Below the pieces are notes generated by a model that saw only the letters and a program-made list of their open reading frames with translations, ran no database searches and was not told the DNA's origin. From positions 117,498,847 to 117,562,846 of the forward strand of contig NC_081406.1 in assembly GCF_030272615.1 (NCBI RefSeq): a stretch of 64,000 nucleotides of DNA, given 5' to 3'. Within the stretch, counting starts at the first letter, position 1. Every line of letters begins with the position of its first letter. Below are positions 47,056 through 59,835 of the stretch, piece by piece. The DNA is from Cryptomeria japonica. Lineage: Eukaryota; Streptophyta; Pinopsida; Cupressales; Cupressaceae. Made by a program: the position numbers and the translations under genes.

Positions 47056-48243
47056 TGTTAGGCCCAATATGGAAAGCTAATGTACTGAGAGGGGAGGGGT
47101 GAATCGGTACTCCAAAACTTTTCTTTGATAATAACCTTACTATTATGCATAAACAGAATAGTGCAGTAACATAAAATAAAACTAAAATCAACAGATAACA
47201 ATCATACATGATTCACTCCATAACACATATATTTTGGTCACATAGAAACTCTTGGTTAGAGAGAAAAACTGCAGTGGGGATGGCACCCACAACTTCACTA
47301 CTGCAATAATAAAGATTGCTTGGTTAGAGCTACATTTAGCTATTTCAGATAGCTTACCCTATTAGGAGTATCAACATCAATTAGATCTACCTTACTAAAG
47401 GATTTTACAACACTATATAAATGTTGCACCTGGTTAAAGGATTTACAATTTATAGACTTGGTTAGAGTCTTTTACCCTGTTAAAGGTTTCTCTTACAACT
47501 TCAAATATTACAATAGAATCATTACAAATATCTGTAACTTTACATCTGAAATGCTATAGCAGATTCTATGTGCTCTAAATAAGATTACCTAGCTTGTAGC
47601 ATACCTCGGTAACCCATAATGAAACTTGATAAACCCTTCTGTTTACTTTGTTCTTCGACTGTTCACTGATAACCTTCTCGGTGACCTCTCTGTGTCTCTA
47701 TAACAGTCTTCTTTCATGCATACACACACATATCTCACATCTCTTGTATATCTCTCTTTTTTTTCTAACCCTAAAATCATGTTGTATAAATAGATCTCTT
47801 ACAGCGGTGATCTAATTCATTGCTTCGATCTTACAAAAAGATTCTTCGAATGAATAACTAAACAAAATATCTCATTGGTTAGATTGACCTTGCAATCATA
47901 CACAATCTCATAGTGCAATTTCCAATGCAAAAATGGTTAGATGTGCCTCGATCTTGTAACACATTTTCATGTGCATGTCTAGGTTCAATGTATCTGGTAA
48001 AACGTTTCACATGGTGAATATCAACTTGGTGAGTTAACTTTACCACTCGGCAGCCATGAAACATTACTTGGTAAACAGCTCGGTGAATACTGCATTCTAT
48101 GACTGCTTTCTTCTGTAACCGACTTGACTATTCATACCAACTTCTCTATGTGTACCAACTGCATGATTCGGTAATACTAACCGACTAGAATATATAGTAT
48201 GACTTTGGATATGAAGCTAATGGCAATTTGATAAGTAGTAACA
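47056..48243 (-). repeat. 5' LTR of element C
   Basis: 1188 bp, TGTTAGGCCC to AGTAACA, the same length as the 3' LTR. Of the roughly 59 differences between the two, about 52 are transitions. Confidence 0.93.
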
Positions 48244-48248
48244 ATCAC
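48244..48248. other. Target site duplication of element C (right copy)
   Basis: ATCAC matches 40156-40160. Confidence 0.88.
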
Positions 48249-48615
48249 AAGGACCCATTGGTGTGATAAAATGATCATTGAAGAGAAACATATAAACAGT
48301 CAAAGTGAGGTATCTTGAAAAGCTTTTAGTGTGCAATCTGCAAAACTTAACAAATTGCAAATGGTTTGACATTGGCAAAGGGCTCAAATGAGGTCCTAGG
48401 AATCTGAGAATAGCAGGGTGGCACAAAAAATTACAAGCAATACAAGGGAATAAATAGTTTGCCATGAAGATCAAGTGAGTGCAAGTTGTAGGCCTCCAAA
48501 GTAGGGTACTCAGGCTTTTCTAAACACATGCACATGATATTGAACCCTTGTTGACCCCTCCAATCAAGTGCTTGAAAAATGTGTCATATCTGATCACGGG
48601 AAGTTGCAACATGAT
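48249..48615. other. Unassigned flank between elements C and E
   Basis: Continuation of the pre-insertion DNA interrupted by element C. No ORF or repeat is recognised. It ends at the TG start of the LTR of E. Confidence 0.5.
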
Positions 48616-49811
48616 TGTAGACACTTAAAAATAATTATTTCAATTATTTTAAGTTCTTGACATAATTAATTTATTAATTATGAGAATTTTTAATTCCTCC
48701 TCAATATTAATTAATTATAATTAATATTGTCACTATAGTCTGTTGATTGATTTATTTAATAAATAAATCCCCTTTTATTCCTCTAAAAATCCTCACTATT
48801 AAATCTCCTCAAATTCCTCCTCTTAACTAATTAATTTTAATTAATTAGATAACCTAAGTGCTTCCTACAAATCACCTTTTTCCTAATCCATCATTAACCT
48901 AATAAATTTTTTTAGACTCCCTAAACTCACTTAGCATTATTCTTCTAATTTTTAATTCTCTCCACTCATTCTCTCTCCTAGTCAAATCCTCCTACAAATC
49001 TTATCTACCTTATTCCCACCCAATCTTTCTTCTAATCCCTCTCCTAATGAGTTGCTAGTGGCTAATCATCATGATTAGCCACAAAGTCAACTCCTTGTCC
49101 CTTCCATCCAACCACTCTCCTTAAATGCTCTTTTCCTAGGTGAATGTGAAACTTTCAAAATCTCACATTCCTCTAAGTATCTCATCTTCCAAGGAATTTT
49201 TAATTCCTCCTTATTCCTCCAATCTCCATGAGCATCCCTTTTGAAGAATTTTTAATTCTTCATTTCCATCCCTCAAGGAATATCCTATCCCTTGTTCTTC
49301 CCAAGGCACATTGGGAAGTCTTCCCAATGAACCTTGAGGAATGTGGAGACAAGAAATGCCTTTAAGGCATATCTCTTGGTCTCCACACCTCCTCTTGGTC
49401 CTTGTGTGGGCTCACAAGGAATCCCGACCCTCCATCTTGGGTCAATCCTAGCCCTCCTTTTCTCCTCCTCTCCATGCTGCTATTTTGTGCCCAAGAAACC
49501 ATCCTTACATCCTTACCATGTCAAAATTAGCATTCATCGCCACTTAGCCATTTCAGCCTTCAATCCTTAATCCATCACATCCATTTGTACAAAATATTGG
49601 AGAGCCAACCACATCAAGCAATCTAGGAGAAAATCAACATCACGTTGGAGACATTTGGGTGCACTTCGACTTCATCCAACCTCCATTGAGGAAGAAGGTG
49701 AAAGCAAGGTATAATTGAGTTTTATTACATTGTTTGTGTTTCATGCTTTATTGTTTGTCTATGTGCAATCTAGCCATCTTATTATCCTTCCAAAGCTTTT
49801 TCCCCTCTTCA
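48616..49811 (+). repeat. 5' LTR of element E
   Basis: About 1196 bp from TGTAGACACTTAAAAA to CTCTTCA. The start matches that of element D's LTR on its coding strand (TGTAGACACCTAAAAA). Right boundary set by the PBS three bases later. Single copy in the window, so boundaries are less firm than for C. Confidence 0.72.
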
Positions 49812-49814
49812 TTC

Positions 49815-49833
49815 TGGCACACCCGGTGGGACC
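49815..49833 (+). other. Putative primer-binding site of element E
   Basis: TGGCACACCCGGTGGGACC follows the LTR with a TTC spacer. Related to D's PBS. The tRNA is not identified. Confidence 0.6.
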
Positions 49834-52521
49834 CACGTCCCTAAATCTAACGTTTTTGTGAGTGTGCAAGTCACAAGTGTCAGAACAACGTGAGTGCCTG
49901 TAAATCAGTGCGAGCGATTCAGGTTCAACACAATAGAAAGATCTTTCAGCGGGTGCGTGGGTGCATCAACATGAGAACATGAGCACTAGCATGAGCACCT
50001 TAAAATTAAAAAAATTTAAAAAATTTCTGCTTCTATTTTTGAAATCTACCAACTCTTTTTGTCTTTTTAGCCCAAGCGCACATGTTTTAGCACGTACACT
50101 CATATTTCAGCACTGGAGAAGCTACATCAGTGCGATTGTTTTCAAAATCCCACCCTCTACAAAAAAATTTATAAATTTGAATTTTGAAATCTAACCGCTA
50201 ACTTTTATTGCAAGTTTAAGTTTTTCAGCATGACTACAGGCATTTCAACATGAGCAGATGAGTTTCAGTGTGTGCATAGGCGCTTCAACGTGACCAATCC
50301 TGAACAACGCAACAAACAAGTATAAATCATGAGTTATGTTTGTGTTAATTTCCTTTTATTTGTTTAGATTTCGACGCACTGCAACGCGTACATAGGCGTT
50401 TTGGTGCCTACGGAGGTGCTTCAGCATGACTGACTGCATTTCAGTGCGTGCGCTGTTTCTGTAGGCTAGTGGCCACTAATTTTTTTTATGAGTGTTGCAT
50501 CTTCTTTGACTATCCAAGACCTAAGAAACACAAAAGACTACTAATCCAATTGTTTTGTAGGTTTCCCAGGAGTTCCAGCCAAATATTGTGTTTTTTTCTT
50601 AACTAGGCACCTAGATCTAATTAGGGGGTAAATAAACCATTGTCTTTTGTGTTTTGTGAAAAGCGTAATGGTAGGAGAGTATTCTCTCATCTAGCTAGAT
50701 GATCAAAAATCCAAACCCTCCAAGGTTTTCATATTTGTTGCATGTTTACCCTTAGCAGGCCTACCCTCCCAACTTTCTCTTTGAGCTGGTGAGAGGGGAA
50801 CCACCCAAGTGAGTACACTCGGACCTGGGGCTCCCAACTCACTATAATAAATAGGCCATTGATGATAAAAGGGTCAATAGTTGGGGCTATATGAGATTTC
50901 ATTCTCACATTGGGTGCTTAGTAGGATCTTACAGATCTCAATCACGCTTGCATGACTACTAATTTCTTGGTGCTTCATTGGGCTATAGGCCTCAATTGCG
51001 CTTGTGCAACTATGAAGGGTAGCTCCTAATGGGAAGACATATTAAACACCTTGTGCATAGTGGCCAAAAACCTTCTAGTCATTGGTGTAGGAGGTCAAAC
51101 CTCCAAAGCCGCCCATATTTTTATGACCCTTAGTAGAGACAAAAAGTTCACCATGAGGAGTTTTCATGGGAATTGATGTCTTGCTACCCTAGAGAAGTGA
51201 GTGTCGTGGAGGGGAGTTAGTGGGGTCAAGCATCTAAGTATCCACTCTAGGTAAGCATAGCTGGGAAACCAATTGGGATCCAATAACTATTGTCCTTGCC
51301 AGCCTTGAGAATGTTGTACATGAGCATGAGTGTCTTTGAGCTAAAATTCATTTGATTATTGTCTTTTCTTTGCTTGATACTTACTTGCCAAGAGTAGACT
51401 AAAAACACATCATTATCCTCAAACACTTTGCAAAACAAAAAACAAAAAAAACACTTGTCTAAAAACAAACAATCATCCAAGTCAATATCCTAGTCACAAT
51501 TCCAAACATAGTCATACCCAAGTCACATCCTAGTCACCATCCACACAAAGTCCTAATTGTGTTGAAACTTCGTCCATCTCATGTTCCATAAACCTAAGTT
51601 ATATAAGAATACTAAGAAGTCAATCCACCAACCTATCAAGAAGAAGAAGCTCACACAAGCACAACTCATTAGACATCAGAAAGTTTTGTACACAAACTAA
51701 AAACTCTTGCTTAAACATAGGACCTTCTTGTATCACTACCATGATTACGTCCATGGTCATAGCAATGAGTTTTATGCTAGTGATGAATTAAGAGTATGTG
51801 TCCTCCATCGAGGTTCAGGTTTGTCTTTTAACACCAACTATCATCAAAATTAGGGTGGTCATGTCCCTTCGTACAACTTGCCATCCGAACCAATCATCTA
51901 TTGAGTCATGTTCATGCCAAGGATAGCCTAGTCACCAAAATTATTCTAATCATCACTATCATCCCTCTTCAATCAATCATCCTCAATCTTTTCCTAAGGA
52001 CTTAGCACATCAATCAATCACAAAACCAATCACCTCCAATTATTAAATCAATTCTCAAAATCCAAATCAAATCCAATTTAACCTCAGATTAAGGTTGCAT
52101 GCCTTGTGAAGTTTCATTTAGACCTCATCCTTAATCACTTGGCTTTGTGCTTGAAGAAGAATCCTCTCCAAGTACCTTTGCCTTATCCTTTGAGTTAATC
52201 AAGACTCTTATCTCATGTCTTCATTTTACTTAGGGTCATTAGTCAACCCTTAGTGGAAGAAAGGCTTTTTGATCATCATTCCAAGGTCTAAATTCTACCC
52301 AACTTGGTCATTACCTCGCTCGGGGGTTCATCAACATTTCCCACCTAAAATCCTCATCCAAGGACTAAGATGCAATCCTAATCAAATCCAGGTCCTAATC
52401 CAAAGACTCTATCACTCAGCAAAATCCATTTTCGTCAAGTTCAAATCCAAAAATCCAAGAGCCTTGCTAAGTCTTCTCATCAAAAATTTCCTTCTTGAAT
52501 CTTTTCTAAGGTTATTCTTGT
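49834..52521 (+). other. Leader of element E with degenerate short repeats
   Basis: No supported ORF over about 2.7 kb. From 49880 to 50460, words such as TTCAGTGCGTGC, GCATAGGCGCTTCA and TTCAGCATGA recur 8-10 times in mutated form, a diffuse repeat array comparable in position to that in D. The remainder (50460-52500) shows nothing recognisable. Confidence 0.55.
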
Positions 52522-54060
52522 ATGGTCGCAACTCGATCTCAAAAGAAAAAGATGGTTGAACAACAATATGATATGTCAAACATTAGTGTCCTATATGAAG
52601 ATCCTACACAAAGTGTGCAACCTAGCATCCAAAATCAAACACAAAATCCTAATATGGTTGACCAAGATGAACTCTCTCCAGAAGTGCAAACTTTCCTAAA
52701 AGACTCTTATAACCAAGAGATGTTGGATAAATTTATCCAAAATCAAACACAAAATCCTAATATGGTTGACCAAGATGAACTCTCTCTAGAAGTGCAAACT
52801 TTCCTAAAAGACTCTTATAATCAAGAGATGTTGGATAAATTTATCCAACACAATCCTACTACACTTCTAAAGACCCTCCTTGAATTTGGATCTCAACTCC
52901 CACCTGATCTTGATAAATCCACCCTTGGTCAACAACCACAAGGAGACCTTGCTCCCACTCATACTACCACACCTATTCAAACTCAATCAATTGCAGCCCC
53001 ACCAATCATTCAACCCCAATCAAAAACGCCCGCAGTAACTCCTCTCGTGGTCTCCATTCCACCTTCTTATTCCTTACCATCTATACCACTATGAAATTCA
53101 ATCTCATCTATTCTCCAACATGTCACTATACCATCTTCTTTTCAACCATATATTCCTATTCCACAAACCTCCATTCCCATAAATAATGTCGCTAGCTTCA
53201 TTTGGGCTGCACTTAATCCTGTCACAATAGTTTGTGGGTCGCAACTGACTATCACTCAAGTCCCTACAACATCATTCATCACAACTCACATCCCTTCTTC
53301 CTCATCATATAAATACATTAGTGGTTGTGCACCTTCCATGACCCATCCGATTCTGGGGGGAAACGCAATCCATCATTTCCAAAATCCACAACAAGACCTC
53401 ATTAAAGAAATTCAGGATATAAAAAACATCATCAAGGACATGAAGGAAGGGATGAACAAAAGAAAACCTTACTCCTTTGAGGAATTTTGTCCTTGTCCTT
53501 ATGACCCATCTATATCAGTTGCACCTTACCCCCAGGGTTTGAGATCCCTAAGTTCACCAAGTATGAGGGCAAAGGGAACCCCTGTGACCATGTCTAGGAA
53601 ATTCACATCCTATGTCAAGAAGTCTCCTATAGTGACCTATACCTTCGAAGACTCTTCCCTAAGAGTCTCACGGGAGATGCCCTAGCATGGTTCTCATCCT
53701 TACCACGAGGTTCCATTATCTCCTTCCCAGACTTGGCAGAGAAGTTTGTGGCTCACTATGCCTACAACATGGCTAATGATATTTCCATGATGGACTTGTG
53801 TAACACAAAGCAAAGGCCCGGAGAGAATTTTGCTAACTTCTTGCAAAGGTGGTGACACCTCATCAAGAAATTCCAATGGGACATGCCAGAACAACACCAA
53901 ATTTAATTATTTCAAAAGAATTTGGTCCTTGAACTATCAAGGCCTCTAACATCTCAATGTATTAAATCTTTCCAAATTTTGACTGATAAGGGTCTAGCCC
54001 TTGAATGTGTCTTGTTAGAGGAAGGATCCTTAAAGTACTACCAAAGATCAAGTTAAAATT
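52522..54060 (+). pseudogene. Element E gag
   Basis: The first frame (52522-53094, 190 codons) starts MVATRSQKKKMVEQQ and contains a 36-residue tandem duplication, then a Pro/Gln/Thr-rich stretch. Frames at 53338-53685 and beyond hold the capsid block: GDALAWFSSLPRGS-like sequence, AYNMANDISMMDLCNTKQRP and NFANFLQRW. Frameshifts occur near 53685 and a TGA after QRW. Confidence 0.78.
52627..52842 (+). repeat. 108-bp tandem duplication in element E gag
   Basis: Two units (52627-52734 and 52735-52842) of exactly 108 bp differ at only two positions. The duplication is in frame and adds 36 residues. Confidence 0.95.
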
Positions 54061-55560
54061 CTTCCTCTTATCATAATCATAAACCAAAATTATGGTCCAA
54101 AAATAAGAATGTAGTCAATGATGGTGTAATTGATGCAAAACGGGTCCAGACTATGGCCACTCCTCCAAAAACCATCCCCACCAATCACCAATTCAACCAT
54201 AAAAATAATCAAAATCAATCCCACAAGCCTCATAACAATGTCTCAGTCCAGGGGCAACCACCCCATCGAACAACAGGACTCCAAGAGACTTCACTCCTCT
54301 TGCTGAGCTCATTGAAGTGGTGTTTCAAAATCTTGTTCAAGCAGGCATAGTGGTTTTCCTGATTACTCGCCTATTTGAGCCCAATCAACCCAGACCTAGG
54401 TGGTATAATGAGAATGAATATTGTGAGTATCATCGTATCAAGGGACATGAAACACGAAAAATGCATGAAACTTAAAATATACATACAAGATCTCATTGAT
54501 AGGGGTGAAATTGAAGTAGCAAATGCAAAACCTAGTAATAATGACAAACTCAAAATGTACAAAGAACCCTTCCCAAAACATGATAAAGGAGAAGGCTCAT
54601 CATCTAATGCAATGAACTATGACTACACTAATCACATAACTAGCTTTGACTCTTTAGTAGGTCGCATTGATCCCGTAGACAATCATGTCAATGTCATAAC
54701 TATCTAAGGAGTTAACCCTCCCCCTCCCCAAAGCATACCTAACCCTGCTAGGATAGTCATTCAAGGTGCTACACCTTGTGCCTCCTACTCTAAAAATGAC
54801 TGCAATGTAACCACTCATCAGGGCAAAGTCACCGTGCAAGGAGCACCTCCCCCACCAAACCCTCCCCCCATGTCTTCCACCTGCCAATATGACCTCCTTG
54901 ACCAACTTGGGAAGACCCCCGCACAGATCTCCATCCTAGAACTTCTCAAGACTTCCCCTATCCATAAAGAAATTTTGGAATAGGCCCTCCTTGAGTCTCA
55001 CATTCCTGATAATATCAATGCTGCCCAATTTCAAACTCTCATTGGAAACCTTTGCGCCCAATAACACCTTGTGTTCACTTCCAATGATGCTCCTGCATAT
55101 GAAGACCATAATAAACATGGGCATAATATCAAAGCCCTTATCCAGAAGCACAAGGTCAAATGTATCATGATAGATGGTGTGTCTGGACTCAATTTGTGTA
55201 CATACAAGTTAATAAAACAATTGGGACTTTCTAAGGACTTGGTAGATACATCAAGAAGGGTCACAATAAAATCATATGATGATGCAGAAAGAGTTTCAAA
55301 GGGCATGATCATCTTACCTCTTTAAGTGGGCCCTATCACAATTGAAACCCCTTGACAAGTACTAGATCTTGATCTCCCCTACAACATCCTTCTTGGTCAG
55401 CCATGGATTCACTCCTTGCAAGCCATACCCTCCACTTATCACCAATGCATCAAATTCCCCTTCAATGGAAGAGAGATCACGATCAAAGGTGATCCATAAC
55501 CTTTTCAATATTGCAAGCTCTTAGAGGGGAAGCATCCATATCATTGCCCACTAAATAGAC
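54061..55560 (+). pseudogene. Element E gag C-terminus and protease
   Basis: 54375-54707 holds the Tat-type zinc-finger-like region in decayed form and DLIDRGEIEVANAKP, KEPFPKHDKGEG. 55071-55325 holds the aspartic protease: MIDGVSGLNLCTYKLIKQLG, where the DG-V-SG triplet replaces the expected DGxSx, then IKSYDDAERVSKGMIILPL, and beyond a stop [14 protein letters not shown], the normal protease end. Several stops. Confidence 0.75.
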
Positions 55561-56540
55561 CCTCGCCAAATCCTCCATCTAACACATGAAATGTTGCCTC
55601 CACCTCATCCCAAGCAGACACACAAATCAAGATCCTGGATAATGGCTATGGAGAATACAAATTGGAGGATGTCTTATTAATATGCAACCTCCCCTTATCT
55701 CCTAAGTCATTTGGCAAACCAAAAGAAATAAAAAAAGATCGAAAACCAGTTATACAATGCGAAGATATCACCTTCCAGCAATGGGGCCCACTTGATGAGG
55801 AAATTCTTGACACAAATGTCTCTTCATGATTGTACCAGGAAGAAGATGAAGACCTAGAAAAAATACCTAAAAATATGTATCCAAAAGTATCAGCTATAGT
55901 TGAAAAAATGAGTTACAAAGGACACGACTTGGGACCAGAGGAGAAAGGATGAAAAGCACCCATAAATCCTATCTCCTACAAGTACAACAAAGGCTTGGGG
56001 TACACCTCGGTGCCTACATTTACTGTCATTGGTTCCCCTTCAAGTCCTTCTTTGGATATCATAAACTTTGACGAAGAGGAGTTCCATGAAATGCCTTATG
56101 AATATGAAAAGAACATTTTCTTTGACACTCACATCAATACCATCACCCCCATAATCCCTCCCATTTCACACAAGATACATCTAGTCCATCCTAAACTCAT
56201 AGACTGGGGCCAATGAGACAAACCCATTTTAGACATCTGCACCAATGATAATGCTCTCATTACTCTCCTGACTATGCAAAATTTGGAAGACTACAATAGG
56301 ATACATGGTATTCAACTACATGAAAAATGATACTTTGGTAGTCAAGTCAATGCCCTTAGCCAAAAAAAAAATAATAAAAAGAAAAAGAATGATTCCCTAG
56401 GTGAAAACCTCTCCGAGGCACCTTTGGATGAGAAAAAAGCAAAAACAAAGGGCATATCCGAAAGTGAAACCCTAGAAAAGGCACTTGAGGATGAGGGAAT
56501 TGACCTCCCTACTATTGGTTATCTTCCACAAGATAGATAA
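55561..56540 (+). pseudogene. Element E protease-RT linker with G-patch-like motif
   Basis: Contains KSFGKPKEIKKD, then a Gly-spaced block (YKGHDLGPEEKG, then YNKGLGYTSVP) that resembles a G-patch, and ends in HPKLIDWGQ (56216), shared with D. The rest is acidic and Lys-rich. No catalytic motif. Confidence 0.55.
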
Positions 56541-57970
56541 AATTTGTTAATAGAAGAAAAAGACAATATCAATATGGGCACTGAAGACATTCCAAAAAAC
56601 ATGTGCATTGCCAAGTCCCTCATAGAGAAAGAGAAACAAGACTTCATCAACTTCCTCACAAAGGCAAAAATCACTTTCACATGGTCCTATGCTGATATGC
56701 GAGGTCTAGATCCTGATTGGTGGTTCATAATCTCGCTATCCGCCCAGATGCAAAACCTGTAAAATAGAAGTTGTGCAAAATGCATCCACATATTGCACTC
56801 CTGGTCAAGGAAGAACTCCAAAAAATGTTGGACATAGAATTCATCAAACCAATAGACTACAATGAATGGGTCTCCAACATTGTACATGTCAGCAAACCTG
56901 CTGGGGGCATCCGCATCTGTACTGATTTCTGAGATCTAAATAAGGCTTTTCCTAAAGATGATTTCCCACTCCCCAACATAGATATGATTGTGGACCTTAC
57001 AATAGGGCATGAGATGCTATCACTTTTGGATGGATATAATCAAATCAAGATTGCAAACGAAGATCAACATAAAACTACATTTACAACACAATGGGGGACT
57101 TTCTGTTACCGAGTCATGACTTTTGGCCACAAAAATGCTTGAGCCACATATCAGCATGCCATGACAATGATTTTTCATGAACTCGTGCATAAAATTATGG
57201 AGGACTATGTGGATGATTTGCTAGGCAAATCAAAGACAAGACAGGAGCACATTCCTATCTTAAAGAAGGTCTTTGAAAGATTGGAAAAATACAAACTGTG
57301 CCTCAACCCTAAGAAGTGTGTTTTTGCTATCACATCGGGAAAACTACTAGGTTTCATTGTTTCTCACAAAGGCATCGAGGTTGATCCTACAAAGGTGAAA
57401 ACCATCATGGAAATTCCTCCACCAAAGACTCTCAGACAACTACGTAGCCGTCAGGGAAAACTCCTATCTGTTAGATGTTTTATTTCACAACTTGCAAATA
57501 AATGCCATCCATTTGTACACCTGTTGTGCAAAGACACAAAATTCAAATGGGACTACTTGTGTCAAAAGGCCTTTGAAAAACTCAAAGAATACCTGGCATC
57601 ACCTTCAATTCTTATGCCTCCTACTCCTGGAAAACCCCTTATTTTGTACATATGTGCTACCGCCACAGTGGCATTGGGGGCATTATTGGCACAAACAGAT
57701 GATCAAGGGAAGGATCATGTCATATATTACATCAGTCGGACACTAGTGGGGTATGAAATCAATTATACCCCCATTGAAAGAGCATGCTTGGCATTAGTAT
57801 TTAGTACATAGAAACTCTGACACTATATGCTGAACAACAAAACAAAACTGATTGCTAAGATTGACCTGCTTAAATATCTCTTGTCAAAAGTTGCCTTCAC
57901 TGGCAGAACCGAAAAAGGGGTCATATTGTTAAGTGAGTTTGACATTGAATATGTAGTCATAAAAGCAATC
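56541..57970 (+). pseudogene. Element E reverse transcriptase and RT-linked RNase H
   Basis: A frame at 56544-56762 precedes RT. The core is split: 56800-57150 has PKDDFPLPNIDMIV and LDGYNQIKIA with stops. 57161-57811 (216 codons, open) carries the catalytic box YVDDLL, KKCVFAITSGKLLGFI, GIEVDPTKV, then the RNase H start (WDYLCQKAFEKLKEYL; PLILYICATATVALGALLAQ; HVIYYISRTLVGYE). It continues to about 57970 with KAIKGQVILDKLDDAP. The catalytic YVDD is intact. Confidence 0.88.
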
Positions 57971-58059
57971 AAGGGACAAGTCATCTTAGACAAGCTGGAT
58001 GACGCTCCACTTCTAGGTGACCATCTTATTCTTACAGAACTACTAGATGAATTCATTAT

Positions 58060-58560
58060 GACTGTCACCACATCCTCCACATGGCAGTTATACTTTGATG
58101 GCTCTTGCACCCAAAATGGATCGAGGGCAGGAATACTACTGATCACACCTCAAGGAGATTGCATCCCAAAGTCATACGAGATAGCTTTTGTATGTACCAA
58201 AAACATCATAGAATACGAGGCACTCATTACAGGATTACACTTGGCTATCTAGTGGAAGATAAGAGAATTACAAGTCTATGGTGATTCCCAATTTGTCATA
58301 AAACAAGTCAATGACCAATACCAAAGAAACAATGACAAAATTCTCCCCTATCATAGCATGGTTGAAGATCTTAATCAAAACTTCACAATGATGAAGTTTG
58401 ATCAAGTCCCGTGAACAAACAATAGGGTTGTCGATGCAATGGCCACCATTGGCTCCCTCCTTCAGATCCCAACACATAGTCAAAAGTGTGAGTTCTTGGT
58501 CGAGCAACTATTCATTCTATCATACAATCTACAAAAGTCTGAAATGGTGTATGTACTCGT
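58060..58560 (+). pseudogene. Element E second (archaeal-type) RNase H
   Basis: WQLYFDGSCTQNGSRAGILL (first Asp), YEALITGLHLAI (Glu), VYGDSQFVIKQVNDQYQ (Asp) and DAMATIGSL are the expected order of an aRNH domain. TAG after HLAI and TGA further on break it. Two RNase H domains in one pol mark the Tat lineage. Confidence 0.8.
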
Positions 58561-58599
58561 TTGTCCTGAGTCCCCCTAGTACCAAGAAACCTTTTCTTT

Positions 58600-59835
58600 C
58601 CTAAAAGACAACACCATTCCACCACACCTTACAAAAACCAAACAACAAAACTTCATTCACCGATGTACTCGTTACACCACCCTTGGAGACACCCTATTCA
58701 TAAGGCATTTTGATGGTTCCCTCCTAAGGTGTCTAGATAGACAAGAGGCAAAATGGGCATTACGTGGAGTACACGAAGGCATCTGTGGGGCACACTTAAG
58801 TGGGCTCACTTTGGCTAAAAATCTTTTAAGAACAGGATATTATTGACCTAAAATGGAAGTAGATGCATATAACTATGTGAAGAAATGCATCCCTTGCTAG
58901 CAACATGGCGACAAGATCCATGCGCCATCACAAGAATTGCAACCATTCATTACAACCTAGCCCTTCTCATAGTGGGGGCTCGATCTCATTGGGAAAATCC
59001 ACCCTTCATCCTCAAACAGACATAAATTCATTATCATTGCCACCGAGTATTTCACTAAGTGGGTAGAGGCTATCCCTCTTACTTTTACCATTGATAAGCA
59101 GATATCCAAATTCATCCTCAACTACTTGATCTGTTGATGTGACATTCCAAAAGTTATCATTATAGATAATGACAGACAATTTAAAAACTAGGATGTCAAA
59201 GAACTCTACCAGAAATTTGACATCCAACATTGCTTCTCCACCACATATTACCCCCAAGGTAATGGTCAAGCTGAGGCTTCAAATAAAACCCTAATCAAAA
59301 TCCTCAAAAAGATAGTCAATGAAGTTGGTCGTGACTGGCATCTCCAACTCCATCCTGCTTTGTGGGCCTATCGCACTTCCATCTGCGCACCCACAGGCGC
59401 CATCCCCTATTCCCTTGTCTTTGGCTCTGAAGCAATCCTCCCCATTGAGATTGAGATCCCCTCTCTAAAAGTATCACTGCAAAATATCCTACCAGATGAA
59501 GAATACATAATTGCCCGCCTACAAGAGCTAGAATTATTAGATGAAAGGCACCTCAAGGCCTTGAACCATCTTTGGGTATATCAGAATTGTCTATGCATGA
59601 GTTACCACAAGAAAGTCAGAACTTGAGAATTTGAAACTGGTGACCTTGTCCTCATGGAGAATTAGAAAAACCTTCAAGAAAGAGAAAAGAAAGGCAAGCT
59701 CGAGCCTAATTGGCTTGGACCATATGTAATAACAACAAAATATGGATCAGGGGCCTATCAGTTGGCTATTCCTGAAGGAGATCCTCTAAACAATGCAATG
59801 AATATCATGCACCTAAAAATATTCTATGCCTAGTC
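58600..59835 (+). pseudogene. Element E integrase
   Basis: Zinc-binding part with HEGICGAHLSG and YVKKCIPC (last Cys pair damaged by TAG), core with GLDLIGKIHPSS, VIIIDNDRQF (second Asp present) and YYPQGNGQAEASNK (Glu present), then C-terminal part WAYRTSICAPTGAIPYSLVF, ILPIEIEIPSLKVSL, and NWLGPYVITTKYGSGAYQLA. Ends near 59835. At least six stops. Confidence 0.85.

Larger units (their letters stand above)
40161..48243 (-). mobile_element. Element C: complete non-autonomous LTR retrotransposon with unknown ORF2
   Basis: 8083 bp bounded by an exact 5-bp TSD. Equal 1188-bp LTRs, a PBS, ORF1 (coiled coil plus five CCHC knuckles), an intercistronic repeat array, ORF2 of about 1,100 codons, and a polypurine tract are all present in order on the minus strand. 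No protease, integrase, RT or RNase H motif was found in any frame between the LTRs. It must therefore have been mobilised by another element's enzymes. Confidence 0.9.

Noticed and set aside
49334-49570. 78-codon plus frame
   Set aside because: Falls within the 5' LTR of element E; composition is not protein-like and no counterpart in D.
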